This document shows positions 43,416-52,494 of a stretch of 64,000 nt of DNA, one piece after another. The position numbers and the translations under genes are program-made. Numbering within the stretch: the stretch's first letter is position 1; each line of letters opens with the position of its first letter. Where the stretch lies: positions 744,001 to 808,000 of the forward strand of contig NZ_CP142860.1 in the NCBI RefSeq assembly GCF_036287215.1, in the 5' to 3' direction. This DNA comes from Caproiciproducens sp. CPB-2 (GTDB lineage Bacteria; Bacillota; Clostridia; Oscillospirales; Acutalibacteraceae). A model generated the notes under the pieces. It had not been told where the DNA came from. It made no database searches and worked only from the letters and a program-made list of their open reading frames with translations.

Positions 43416-44981
43416 TTGAAACAGAAAAAGTATGTGGTTGGAGTGGACTGTGGAACAACAAGCAGCAAATCGTTTGTCTTTGACCTGGAAGGGAACTGCC
43501 TCGGTTCTGGACAGATCATGAACCCGCTGACGTACCCCGCGGTCGGACGGGTGGAGTGCGACGGAGAGGAACTGATTAAGGTCCTGCATGAGACGACCCG
43601 CCTCGCTATTAAGAACAGCGGGGTGGACCCGGAGGAAATTGCCGGGGTAAGCTTCGACATGTTCCGCTGCACTATGGTGACTCGCGATCGGGACGGCGGG
43701 TTTACCACGCCGATTATTATCTGGCAGGATCTGCGCAGCGCCGAAATGCTCCCGAAAATGAAGGAGCAGCTTGCGGCGGCGGGAATGACGCCGGGTGACC
43801 TTTACGACATGTGCGGAATGCCGCTGGGCGGCGTCAACCCATCCGGAAAATTGCAGTGGGTAAAGGAAAAGAAACCCGAGGCGTATCAGAATGCCGTCAG
43901 AATCCACACTATGATGGGACTTTTGACCAAAGCCTACGGCGCCGACGACTACTACGACGATATCAACGACACGCCGTGGCTTCAGCTGAACGGGCCGGAT
44001 TTCAAGTACAGCGAAAAGCTGTGCAAGGTATTCGGGGTGGATATCGACAAGCTGGCTCCTCTGAAAACGACGGGAACGATCATCGGAAAAGTATCTCCCG
44101 AAATCGCGGAAAAGACCGGGCTTGCGGTCGGGACTCCACTGGTCATGGGTACGGGCGACCAGCAGGCGGGATGCCTCGGCTGCGGCTGTGTCAAGGAAGG
44201 CACGGGCTATGCCTGCGGCGGTACGGCGGGCATTACGGCCGGAAAATCCACCAGGCTGCTGAGGGACCCGGCGAAGAAATGCTACATATTGGGAACGCCC
44301 GACGGAGCATGGGTCATGGAAGGGCAGGCGAATGCCGCGGGCAGCGCCTTTAAGTGGTTCAAGGGAGAATTCTGCGATGTGGAAAGCATGACCGCGAAGT
44401 ACTTGGGGCTGGAGGCATATGACTTTCTGACGAAAGCGGCCCAGAAGTCCAGCCCGGGTGCGAACGGATGTTTTTTCCTTCCCTATCTGCAGGGGGCGAA
44501 CACGCCTAATTACAACGCGGATGCGCGCGGCACTTACATAGGGATGACCTTCGCCCACACGAGGAACGATCTTGTCCGCGCGACGATGGAGGGAATCTGC
44601 TTCGATATCCGCGATATGCTTGAAGCAATGGTAAAAGGAAATGTTCCCAATTTTGATGTTGTCCGGCTGACCGGAGGAGTCGCCAGGTCCGGTTTCTGGT
44701 GCCAGATGCAGGCCGATATTTACAACAGACCCTGTGAAACCGTGGCGGTGGAGGAAGCCACGGGACTTGGGTGTGCCATGGTCGCTGCCGTCGGCGTCGG
44801 AATCTATCAGGACTTTGAGGAAGCCGCCGCGCACATGGTTAAGGTCACAAAACGCTATGAACCGAATCCCAAAAATGTTCCCATTTATGAAGATGCTTAC
44901 CAGACCTGGAGAAAAGTGTATCAGGCGCTCAACGGGGAAGCCTATTCCGCTGTTACGGCGTTCCAGGAGAAATACCGCTGA
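43416..44981 (+). CDS. FGGY-family carbohydrate kinase 1
   Basis: About 521 residues from TTG 43416, behind ACGGGAGGAATTGTA. N-terminal phosphate loop GVDCGTTSSKSFVFD; the presumed catalytic Asp is in IIWQDLRSAEM; ATP-side motifs are GTGDQQAGCLGCG and RLTGGVARSGFWCQMQADIY. Closest in feel to xylulokinases but clearly diverged from the second FGGY kinase (52495). It phosphorylates an unknown ketose or polyol, presumably the substrate precursor of the RuBisCO-like protein. Confidence 0.9.
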   Translation: MKQKKYVVGVDCGTTSSKSFVFDLEGNCLGSGQIMNPLTYPAVGRVECDGEELIKVLHETTRLAIKNSGVDPEEIAGVSFDMFRCTMVTRDRDGGFTTPIIIWQDLRSAEMLPKMKEQLAAAGMTPGDLYDMCGMPLGGVNPSGKLQWVKEKKPEAYQNAVRIHTMMGLLTKAYGADDYYDDINDTPWLQLNGPDFKYSEKLCKVFGVDIDKLAPLKTTGTIIGKVSPEIAEKTGLAVGTPLVMGTGDQQAGCLGCGCVKEGTGYACGGTAGITAGKSTRLLRDPAKKCYILGTPDGAWVMEGQANAAGSAFKWFKGEFCDVESMTAKYLGLEAYDFLTKAAQKSSPGANGCFFLPYLQGANTPNYNADARGTYIGMTFAHTRNDLVRATMEGICFDIRDMLEAMVKGNVPNFDVVRLTGGVARSGFWCQMQADIYNRPCETVAVEEATGLGCAMVAAVGVGIYQDFEEAAAHMVKVTKRYEPNPKNVPIYEDAYQTWRKVYQALNGEAYSAVTAFQEKYR

Positions 44982-45082
44982 GCGATCCGTAGGAACCGAC
45001 GGGAGTTTCCCGCAGTTTGTAAGGATCGCGCGGAAGCTTCCTTATACGGATTTTATAAATCTATATTACAGGAGGAATGAAA

Positions 45083-45919
45083 ATGGTAAACGCTGTTAGT
45101 GTGATAGGAGCATTTGCAGGAGGATGTATTGGAGCGCTGGTCGGAGGAAACCCGGCTTTTGTCATCGCGGGTATTGTCGGGGTCATTTTTCTTTCCATGG
45201 GAAACGTGCCGGCTGCAGCGGTTCTGCAGCAGACTGTGGAATACACGCTGTTCACCCCGTGCATCTGTTTTGCAGGCGGCGTGGCTGCGCTGGCTTTTGC
45301 CGCCAACAAAAGGAAATACGATATTAACGGCTTGAACCTCAATAAAGCGCTGGGTTTTACAAAGGACCCGATGACGGTTTTGGTCGGGGGGATTTTCGGC
45401 CTGTTCGGTTTTCTGTGCCTGAACCTGGCCGTCTATTTCAAGCTGCCGCTGGACGCGGGCGCCTTGACGGTGATGCTTTCCGGATTTATCGTCAGGCTGC
45501 TGTTCGGCAACCGGACAATCGTGAATCCCAAATTAAACGAAAATCTTCTTTTTCATAAGGATGGCATCCCGCACTGGGCCTTTAAAATACTGGTCGGTCT
45601 GGTGGTTGCGACGGTAGCGGCCTATGCCGTTCATCTGACGGGCATTGCAACGACCGGGTTTTACATCAGTGCCCTTTCTCTCATCTTTTTCCTCAGGGAC
45701 GGCGATTTTCCCGTTACCCACCATGTTACCCTGATCGCGGGCTACGCGACGCTTCGCTCCGGCAGCGTGCTGACAGGCATCCTGTTCGGGGTGCTTGCCT
45801 GCATTGTGTTTGAACTGTATCAGAATATCATCAATTCCAATGTGGACTCCCATATTGACGCTCCCGCGTCCACCATTGCCACTTTAAGTCTCGTTATATT
45901 CACTGTCTTCCCCGCCTGA
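45083..45919 (+). CDS. Polytopic membrane protein of unknown function
   Basis: About 278 residues from ATG 45083 (ACAGGAGGAATGAAA upstream; ATG 45077 is too close to the site). About eight hydrophobic segments, Gly-rich in the first (GAFAGGCIGALVGGNPAFVI) and ending with HIDAPASTIATLSLVIF. A charged loop around residues 160-175 (NPKLNENLLFHKDGIPHWAF) separates two halves. I do not recognise the family. Placed after a kinase gene and before a SorC regulator gene, it is the best transporter candidate of the locus, since no ABC or PTS genes are present here. Confidence 0.75.
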   Translation: MVNAVSVIGAFAGGCIGALVGGNPAFVIAGIVGVIFLSMGNVPAAAVLQQTVEYTLFTPCICFAGGVAALAFAANKRKYDINGLNLNKALGFTKDPMTVLVGGIFGLFGFLCLNLAVYFKLPLDAGALTVMLSGFIVRLLFGNRTIVNPKLNENLLFHKDGIPHWAFKILVGLVVATVAAYAVHLTGIATTGFYISALSLIFFLRDGDFPVTHHVTLIAGYATLRSGSVLTGILFGVLACIVFELYQNIINSNVDSHIDAPASTIATLSLVIFTVFPA

Positions 45920-46162
45920 GCGGAAACGCCGGGCATTCAGCTTATACCGCCTCACCGGCCGTTGGCCGGCGGGGCGGCAGAAAATAAGAAAAAATCAAAT
46001 TGTCCCCGGGGCTGTGAAGTATGATTCATGAAATTAAGATTTTTCCCAAAATTCAGACATGGTTGTCATTATACAATAATTGATAGATATAATGAAAGTG
46101 GACGCTGTTCAATACATGATGGTGAATTTTATGTGCCGACATCACTATGGGAGGAAAGAGTA

Positions 46163-47134
46163 ATGAAAAGCGAAGTGTACAATCAGTCTGTTTGCATTAT
46201 GGATTCTGTCGCGTATCTGTACTACATTGAAAAAAGGACTCTTGCAGAAATTTCGCAGGATTTAGGCATTTCCAAGCCTACCGTCTCGCGGCTTCTGAAG
46301 AGAGCGGTAGAGGAAGGCGTTGTCGAATTCAAAATTTCCAAGCCGTTTGCGGACTGCATTGATCTGGAAAAGAAGATTATGAGCCGCTATGATCTGAAAT
46401 CGGTGATTGTCGTCCCGGTATTGGAGCCGGAAAAGCTGCTGAATCCCGAAGAGACCAAGAAAAGGGTTGCGCTGGAAGGGGCCCGCTATGTACAGCGGAT
46501 CGTTACGGACGACGATATCCTCGGTTTGACCTGGGGTGGTACGATGTATCATCTGATCCAGTATCTGAACCCCTGCCGGAAGGTGAACGCCAAAGTCATC
46601 ACGATGCACGGCAGCATTGCCGACTGTGACGAAAAGCTGGCGGTCAACAACCTTGTACGGCGCGCCGCCATGGCTTTCGGCGGAAAAAATGTGTCGATCT
46701 GCGCGAACGGCCTTGCTGACAGCAGGGAACACTGCCGTCAGATTCAGGATGACACGAAATTCCAGAAAATATTTTCCCTGCTGAAATACATCAATATTTC
46801 CGTAAGCGGGGTCGGGGTGTTTTATCCCAGCGTGGATTCCCTGCTGGCTTCCTCCGGCTATCTGAAGCCCCATGAAATGAAGGAGCTGATCGAGCAGAAG
46901 GTGTGCTGCGATTTCTCCCTCCGTTTCATTAACAGGGACGGCCAGGAGTGCGAAAGCAGCCTGAAGGACCGGACCCTTTCCATCGGACTCGATACATACA
47001 GGCAGATTCCCTGCAAAATCGTGGTGGCCTCCGGCAGCAAAAAGGCGCATGCCATCCGCGCTCTGCTGAAAGGAAATCTGGTCGACGTCCTTGTTATTGA
47101 CTATTATCTTGCAAGTGCCCTGTACGCGCTTTGA
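46163..47134 (+). CDS. SorC/DeoR-family sugar-responsive regulator
   Basis: 323 residues from ATG 46163, behind GGGAGGAAAGAGTA. N-terminal helix-turn-helix (AEISQDLGISKPTVSRLLKR) and a C-terminal phosphosugar-binding domain of the SorC type (GLTWGGTMYHLIQYL, NVSICANGLADS, a late region ASGSKKAHAIRALLKGNLVD followed by VLVIDY). SorC proteins respond to phosphorylated sugars. Its likely sites are the matching palindromes before both RuBisCO-like gene copies. It lies between the two modules, so it can couple them. Confidence 0.88.
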   Translation: MKSEVYNQSVCIMDSVAYLYYIEKRTLAEISQDLGISKPTVSRLLKRAVEEGVVEFKISKPFADCIDLEKKIMSRYDLKSVIVVPVLEPEKLLNPEETKKRVALEGARYVQRIVTDDDILGLTWGGTMYHLIQYLNPCRKVNAKVITMHGSIADCDEKLAVNNLVRRAAMAFGGKNVSICANGLADSREHCRQIQDDTKFQKIFSLLKYINISVSGVGVFYPSVDSLLASSGYLKPHEMKELIEQKVCCDFSLRFINRDGQECESSLKDRTLSIGLDTYRQIPCKIVVASGSKKAHAIRALLKGNLVDVLVIDYYLASALYAL

Positions 47135-47271
47135 AAGCGGTCGGAAACGGGTGCGGGTACCTCCCTTCTCAACTGGTACCCGCGGCTGTTTATATATAGA
47201 TGATGTTTTGAAATATTGGTTGAAACACCTTCCCATGAAACGTAAGACCTCCTTTGAAACATCCTTGCGAT

Positions 47272-47310
47272 ATTGCGGGTTTTCTGAAACGAAATCAGAA
47301 AGCCCGCAAT
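47272..47310 (+). terminator. Terminator-like hairpin after the SorC gene
   Basis: ATTGCGGGTTTTCTGA pairs with TCAGAAAGCCCGCAAT around a seven-base loop. The U run after it is weak (TCGTTATC). Confidence 0.5.
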
Positions 47311-47412
47311 TCGTTATCGGGAATTCCCCGGACTGACGCAGGTCATTTCCAGCGTCTTATACTCCTGCGGCGCAGACGGTAAACAGGATGGGATAAGCCT
47401 ATAATTTTAGTT

Positions 47413-47436
47413 AATATTGAAATATTTTTCAATATT
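47413..47436. promoter_or_regulatory. Palindromic operator (probable SorC site), copy 2
   Basis: Same site as at 41603-41626 but with T at 47426, which creates one mismatch next to the centre. The -10 TATAAT is at 47458-47463. Confidence 0.58.
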
Positions 47437-47514
47437 TTCTTATGATTTTTAGGCAGTTATAATAGGGCCATAGGAAATAACTTAGCCAAAGAAAACAAAG
47501 AAGGAGTGGACATC

Positions 47515-48834
47515 GTGTATATCGATCCTATTATCATTCAATACCCGGAAGGGCTGGAAAAAGACCGTTTCGTCATCGCAACCTATTACTGCGGAACCAA
47601 ACGGAACACGAATATGATGAAGTTCGCCGCTGCTCTGGCGTGCGAGCAGACCTGCGGAACCTGGATCCAGGTACCCCAGGAAACCGCCGAGGTGCGTGAG
47701 AAATGCATCGGCAGAGTCGTCGGCGTTTATGAAGCGCCTTCCTACCAGATCGAGCTTCCGAAGGAAGTTGAGGAAAGAAACTTTATCGTCCGTATCGCCT
47801 ATCCGTGGGCCAACTTCGGCGAAGCGCATTTCGCGATGATGCTGAGCGCCGTGATCGGCAATATCTCCAGTTCCGGCAAGGTCAAGCTGATCGATCTGGA
47901 ATTCCCGGATTCCTTCCTGAACCAGTTCCAGGGCCCGAAGTTCGGCGTCAAGGGCATCCGCGACCTCCTCGGCGTTTACGACCGCCCGCTGCTGAACAAC
48001 ATGATCAAGCCCTGCACGGGCCTTTCGCCGGAAGCGACGGCCGCGCTGGCTTTTGAATCCGCCGTCGGCGGCGTGGACGTCATCAAGGACGACGAACTGA
48101 TCTCCAACCCGGTCCACTGTCCGCTGGTGAAAAGAGTTAAGGCGGTCATGGCCGCTCTGAAACGCGCGGACGAGGAGAAGGGCGAAAAGACGCTCTATGC
48201 CTTTAACATAACAGACAGGACGGAGAACCTGAAGGACAACGCTTACAAAGCGCTGGAAGCGGGAGCCAACTGCCTGATGGTGAACTACAACACGATCGGT
48301 CTGGACGCGACGAGAATGCTCGCGGAGGACAAGGATATCAACGTTCCGATTCTGGGACACTCGGATTATACGGGAGCGCTGTACGAGTCCCCGTGGTCGG
48401 GCGTGAGCGCGGGCCTGATCGGCGCGAAGCTGCCGAGGCTGGCCGGTGTGGATATGATCATCGCCCTGACGCCTTACGGCAAGTTCCCGATGATGATGGA
48501 TACGTTTGTGGACAGCGGATACCGGATGCTGTCCCCTCTGGGCAACATCAAGCCGGTGTTCCCGATGCCGGGCGGCGGCACGACGCAGGGTCACGTGGAA
48601 GACGTCGTCAAGAAGTTCGGCAACGACGTGATGATCGCGAGCGGCGCGGGCATTCACGGCCATCCGATGGGGCCGAGGGCCGGGGCAATCGCCTTCCGTC
48701 AGGCCATCGACGCCGCTGTTTCCGGGCAGAACATGCTGGAAGCGGCAAAGCAGCATAAGGAGCTGCAGGCGGCGTTTGACGCGTGGGGCTACTATCAGGA
48801 AGGCAAGACCGGCATCTTTGATCTGAAGGGCTGA
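47515..48834 (+). CDS. RuBisCO-like protein (form IV-type), copy 2
   Basis: Identical in protein sequence to the copy at 41705-43024, with the same GTG start and ribosome site. It heads the second module (GlpA/GlpB-like dehydrogenase, DUF1667, FGGY kinase 2, AraM-like dehydrogenase, HAD phosphatases). Having the same enzyme at the head of two units under one type of operator would supply it whichever module is induced, or simply raise its dose. Confidence 0.92.
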   Translation: MYIDPIIIQYPEGLEKDRFVIATYYCGTKRNTNMMKFAAALACEQTCGTWIQVPQETAEVREKCIGRVVGVYEAPSYQIELPKEVEERNFIVRIAYPWANFGEAHFAMMLSAVIGNISSSGKVKLIDLEFPDSFLNQFQGPKFGVKGIRDLLGVYDRPLLNNMIKPCTGLSPEATAALAFESAVGGVDVIKDDELISNPVHCPLVKRVKAVMAALKRADEEKGEKTLYAFNITDRTENLKDNAYKALEAGANCLMVNYNTIGLDATRMLAEDKDINVPILGHSDYTGALYESPWSGVSAGLIGAKLPRLAGVDMIIALTPYGKFPMMMDTFVDSGYRMLSPLGNIKPVFPMPGGGTTQGHVEDVVKKFGNDVMIASGAGIHGHPMGPRAGAIAFRQAIDAAVSGQNMLEAAKQHKELQAAFDAWGYYQEGKTGIFDLKG

Positions 48835-48874
48835 TTGTTTTTCAGGAATTTTAAAAGAATTGAGATGTTAAAAG

Positions 48875-48906
48875 CAGTTGAATGTGCCGATGCGCACATT
48901 CAACTG
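48875..48906 (+). terminator. Hairpin after RuBisCO-like copy 2
   Basis: CAGTTGAATGTGC pairs with GCACATTCAACTG around a six-base loop. Compared with the copy 1 hairpin the inner bases differ, yet pairing is kept. Confidence 0.55.
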
Positions 48907-49062
48907 TCAGATTTAAAGAGATATTTTACCAATGAAGAATTATTTATTGCCTTCTATCTTGGGGCAATAGAGGTCCCGTTTACCCAAATTTTCGGTGTTG
49001 GCTTTGATTCATAAGCTTTCCTGGTCTGCTTATGAGACGAAAAGGACGGAGGAGTAATCATA

Positions 49063-50505
49063 ATGTATGATGTTGTAATCATCGGCGCCGGGGTTACCGG
49101 GTGCTGTATTGCAAGGGAATTATCACGGTATCAGCTGAACGCGTGTGTGGTGGAAAAGGGCGATGATGTCGCTTCCGGCACTTCAAAAGCGAACAGCGGA
49201 GTCATTCATTCGGGGTTTGACGCGAAGCCTGGGTCGCTGATGGCGAAATTAAATGTGGAAGGCAACGCTCTTCTCTGGAAACTGGCGGAAGAACTGGATT
49301 TTCCGGTGAAAAAGAACGGCGCTCTGGTGGTTGCCACCGACGAGGAGGAAGTAAAGCATCTGGAACTTCTGCTCGATCAGGCCCGTCAAAACGGGGTTCC
49401 GGGCGTACGGATCCTTTCCCGTGAGGAAGTCATGAACATGGAACCCAACCTTACGGATAAAACGGTGGCGGCTCTTTACGCACCCACGGGCGGAGTGATC
49501 GACCCGTTCAACCTTGCCATTGCCATGGGGGAAAACGCCAACGTGAACGGGGTGGAGTTCCGGTTTGAGACGGAAGTCCTGCAGATCCGTAAAAAGAACG
49601 GAAAATACGAGCTGGAAACCAATCACGGAACCATTGAGACGAAATGCGTCGTCAATGCAGCCGGTGTTTATGCGGATAAATTCCACAACATGGTGAGCGA
49701 AGAAAAAATACATATTACCGCGCGCAAAGGAGAATATCTGCTGTTTGACAAAACGGTGGGGGACCTTTTCACCGCTTCCGTTTTCCCGGTTCCGGGAAAA
49801 ATGGGAAAGGGGATTCTCATTGCGCCCACTGTCCATGGAAATTTATATGTCGGCCCCACCGCCAACGACGTGGAGGATAAGGAATCAACCAATACCACGC
49901 AGGATATCCTGCAGGTTCTGACGGAAAAGGCAAAGGCCAATCATCTGTCAAAACGGGTGATTCCCATGAATAAGGTGATTACCTCTTTCGCGGGCCTGCG
50001 TGCGCATCAGGACAAACATGATTTTATTGTGCAGGAGGTTCCGGACGCCGAGTACTTCTTCGACGCCGCGGGAATCGAATCCCCCGGACTGACCAGTTCG
50101 CCCGCGATCGGGGTGATGATGGCGAAGATGGTTTCGGAAAAACTGAAGCTGAAAGAAAAAACTGGTTTTGTTTCTGCCAGAAAAGGGGTTTTAAAGCCCG
50201 AAAAACTCACGGATGAGGAAAGAAACGAACTGATTAAGAAAAATCCGGCGTACGGCAATATCATCTGCCGTTGTGAAATGATTACCGAAGGGGAAATTGT
50301 GGACGCGATTCACCGGCCTTTGGGGGCAAAATCCATGGACAGTATCAAAAGAAGAACCCGCGCGGGCATGGGCAGGTGTCAGGCCGGCTTCTGCACGCCC
50401 AGAACGATGGAGATCCTTTCCAGGGAACTGCGGATCGATATGACCGAAATCACCAAAAAGGGCGGCGGTTCCCGGCTCGTTGTCGGCAAAACCAAAGAAC
50501 TGTAA
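49063..50505 (+). CDS. GlpA-like FAD-dependent glycerol-3-phosphate dehydrogenase family protein
   Basis: 480 residues. N-terminal FAD site VIIGAGVTGCCIARELSRY, DAO-type core (ANSGVIHSGFDAKPGSL), and a C-terminal BFD-type [2Fe-2S] domain with the four-cysteine pattern CRC...RCQAGFC. Family members oxidise glycerol 3-phosphate or related polyol phosphates. It forms a set with the GlpB-like and DUF1667 genes downstream (gaps of 29 and 8 bp). Next to an FGGY kinase the set resembles the kinase-dehydrogenase pair of glycerol or erythritol catabolism. Good ribosome site (GGAGGAGTAATCATA). Confidence 0.88.
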   Translation: MYDVVIIGAGVTGCCIARELSRYQLNACVVEKGDDVASGTSKANSGVIHSGFDAKPGSLMAKLNVEGNALLWKLAEELDFPVKKNGALVVATDEEEVKHLELLLDQARQNGVPGVRILSREEVMNMEPNLTDKTVAALYAPTGGVIDPFNLAIAMGENANVNGVEFRFETEVLQIRKKNGKYELETNHGTIETKCVVNAAGVYADKFHNMVSEEKIHITARKGEYLLFDKTVGDLFTASVFPVPGKMGKGILIAPTVHGNLYVGPTANDVEDKESTNTTQDILQVLTEKAKANHLSKRVIPMNKVITSFAGLRAHQDKHDFIVQEVPDAEYFFDAAGIESPGLTSSPAIGVMMAKMVSEKLKLKEKTGFVSARKGVLKPEKLTDEERNELIKKNPAYGNIICRCEMITEGEIVDAIHRPLGAKSMDSIKRRTRAGMGRCQAGFCTPRTMEILSRELRIDMTEITKKGGGSRLVVGKTKEL

Positions 50506-50534
50506 AAGGTTTACATGGAAGAAAGGCATGATGA

Positions 50535-51809
50535 ATGATGAAGTCATATGAAATTGTTATTATCGGCGGGGGACCCGCCGGGCTTGCGGCGGCTTTGGCG
50601 GCGAAGGAATCGGGCGTCGGCAGCATCCTGATTCTCGAAAGGGACAGGGAACTCGGCGGGATTCTGAACCAGTGCATCCACAACGGCTTCGGACTGCATA
50701 CCTTCAAGGAGGAGCTGACCGGACCGGAATATGCCTATCGGTTTATTGAGAAGGTTCTTGAACAGAAGATAGAGTATAAGCTGAATACCATGGTCATGGA
50801 TATTACGCAGTCCAAAATCGTCACCTATATGAACAGGACGGAGGGCATGGTACATATTCAGGCAAAAGCGATCATATTGGCGATGGGCTGCCGGGAAAGG
50901 CCCAGAGGGGCGCTGAACATCCCCGGCTTCCGGCCGGCCGGCATTTTCTCCGCGGGCACCGCCCAGCGGCTTGTCAATATGGAGGGCTATATGCCCGGCC
51001 GGGAGGTCGTTATTTTGGGTTCGGGGGACATCGGCCTGATTATGGCGCGCAGAATGACGCTGGAGGGTGCCCATGTCAAGGTGGTCGCCGAAATTATGCC
51101 GTATTCGGGCGGACTCAAGCGGAACATCGTGCAGTGCCTCGACGATTTCGGGATCCCTCTCCGGTTAAGCCATACCATTGTGGATATCCGGGGGGTTGAA
51201 CGTGTGGAAGGGGTCACCATCGCGCAGGTGGATGAGCACATGAAGCCTGTTCCGGGAACCGAGGAGGATTACGACTGTGATACCATCCTGCTTTCCGTGG
51301 GCCTGATCCCGGAAAACGAGCTGTCGAACAAGATAAACGTTCAGATGAACGCCGTCACCAGCGGGCCGGTCGTCAACGAAAGCCTTGAAACCAATGTCGA
51401 GGGGGTATTCGCCTGCGGGAACGTCCTTCATGTGCACGATCTGGTGGATTATGTTTCCGAAGAAGCCGCTCTGGCGGGAAAGAACGCCGCAAAATACGTG
51501 CTCGGAAAATTCAGCGGTCAGGAAAATTCCGCACATACCATTACGCTGGAAGCGGTTGACGGGGTCCGCTACACCGTGCCGAAAACCGTGAATATCGGCC
51601 GGATGGAGGACACGGTCAAGGTGCGTTTCCGTGTCGGGAATGTCTTTAAGGACAGCTATGTCAGCGTTTACTATGACGATGAGCGGGTGCTGCACCGCAA
51701 AAAAATCATTATGGCCCCCGGGGAAATGGAGGATATCACCCTCGACAGGAAAAAGCTGCTGGGATATCCCGATTTGAAGAAAATTACCGTTAAGATCGAA
51801 AAGGAGTAA
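50535..51809 (+). CDS. GlpB-like FAD/NAD(P)-dependent oxidoreductase
   Basis: 424 residues of the pyridine nucleotide-disulfide type: FAD site VIIGGGPAGLAAALAAKESG, second Rossmann motif ILGSGDIGLIMARR, and FACGNVLHVHDLVDYVSEEA near the C-terminus. No redox-active CxxC is seen at the usual place; CRERPRGA follows the sheet instead. It probably passes electrons from the GlpA-like subunit to NAD(P) or a carrier. Start at 50535 or the next ATG at 50538. Confidence 0.88.
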   Translation: MMKSYEIVIIGGGPAGLAAALAAKESGVGSILILERDRELGGILNQCIHNGFGLHTFKEELTGPEYAYRFIEKVLEQKIEYKLNTMVMDITQSKIVTYMNRTEGMVHIQAKAIILAMGCRERPRGALNIPGFRPAGIFSAGTAQRLVNMEGYMPGREVVILGSGDIGLIMARRMTLEGAHVKVVAEIMPYSGGLKRNIVQCLDDFGIPLRLSHTIVDIRGVERVEGVTIAQVDEHMKPVPGTEEDYDCDTILLSVGLIPENELSNKINVQMNAVTSGPVVNESLETNVEGVFACGNVLHVHDLVDYVSEEAALAGKNAAKYVLGKFSGQENSAHTITLEAVDGVRYTVPKTVNIGRMEDTVKVRFRVGNVFKDSYVSVYYDDERVLHRKKIIMAPGEMEDITLDRKKLLGYPDLKKITVKIEKE

Positions 51810-51817
51810 GGAGCATC

Positions 51818-52192
51818 ATGGAGAAGAGAGAACTGATCTGTATCGGCTGCCCGCTCGGCTGCATGATTACCGTAGATATGCAGGACGGTAAAGTGGTGAA
51901 GGTGACCGGGAATACCTGCCCGCGCGGAGAAAAGTACGCTGTAAAAGAAGTTACATGTCCCACAAGGATCGTAACCTCTTCGGTAAGGGTCTCCGGCGGG
52001 GATATTCATGTGTTGTCCGTGAAAACAAGGGAAGCGGTTCCCAAAGAAAAAATATTTGACTGTGCAAATGCTCTGAAAACCGTCAAGGTGGCCGCTCCGG
52101 TCAGAATCGGAGACATCATCTTAAAGGACGCGGCGGGAACGGGGATTCCTTTTGTGGCCACCAAAAATGTGAAATTCCGAAGCTCCCTCTGA
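51818..52192 (+). CDS. DUF1667 cysteine-rich protein
   Basis: 124 residues with an N-terminal cysteine group (LICIGCPLGCMITVD, then GNTCPRGEKYAVKEVTCPTR) suitable for an iron-sulfur cluster, and a small C-terminal beta domain. DUF1667 proteins regularly follow GlpA/GlpB-like genes in Clostridia and probably form a third subunit for electron transfer. The start is behind AGTAAGGAGCATC, eight bases after the GlpB-like stop. Confidence 0.87.
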   Translation: MEKRELICIGCPLGCMITVDMQDGKVVKVTGNTCPRGEKYAVKEVTCPTRIVTSSVRVSGGDIHVLSVKTREAVPKEKIFDCANALKTVKVAAPVRIGDIILKDAAGTGIPFVATKNVKFRSSL

Positions 52193-52494
52193 GAAAATTT
52201 GGTTATCTCCCGTTTTTTCACTGCGCGCAGGGGCGCGCACCGTGTGATTTTTCCTCAGCCTTATTACAGATCTTTTATTGGACACAGCGATCGTTGTACA
52301 AAGAAATATGCAACGTTCCACTCGGGGAATAAACCTGACGGCAGGTTTTATATGGGTTGGAATCGGTTACAGCGGAGCTTTTCGGTTGGGTCAGGACTAA
52401 AAGCTGTGTAAATTTTTAAGGCGAAGCATCAAATGCCGCGGTCATTGTGACTGCGGGAAAAGTATTGAAAAGGCTTATAAAGGGAGGAAAAACA
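52193..52494. other. 302-bp gap before FGGY kinase 2
   Basis: I see no gene, promoter consensus or strong hairpin. The frame upstream of the kinase start is open for 16 more codons only. Confidence 0.5.

Larger units (their letters stand above)
47135..47505. other. 371-bp gap upstream of RuBisCO-like copy 2
   Basis: Holds two hairpins (GCGGGTACC/GGTACCCGC around 47155-47184, and a 16-bp stem at 47272-47310 with one G-T pair), then the direct repeat from 47400 with operator and promoter. No gene supported. Confidence 0.55.
47400..48885 (+). repeat. 1,486-bp direct repeat, copy 2 (RuBisCO-like gene unit)
   Basis: Second copy of 41590-43075, same orientation, one base difference found (47426). 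The coding sequences give identical proteins and identical alternative-frame translations, so they appear nucleotide-identical. Confidence 0.95.

Noticed and set aside
43371..44834. 487-codon minus-strand open frame opposite FGGY kinase 1
   Set aside because: No ribosome site and no recognisable domain, while the opposite strand encodes a complete kinase.
41705..48834. True carbon-fixing RuBisCO with a Calvin cycle
   Set aside because: Several substrate-binding residues are changed, there is no phosphoribulokinase or small subunit, and the neighbours are catabolic.
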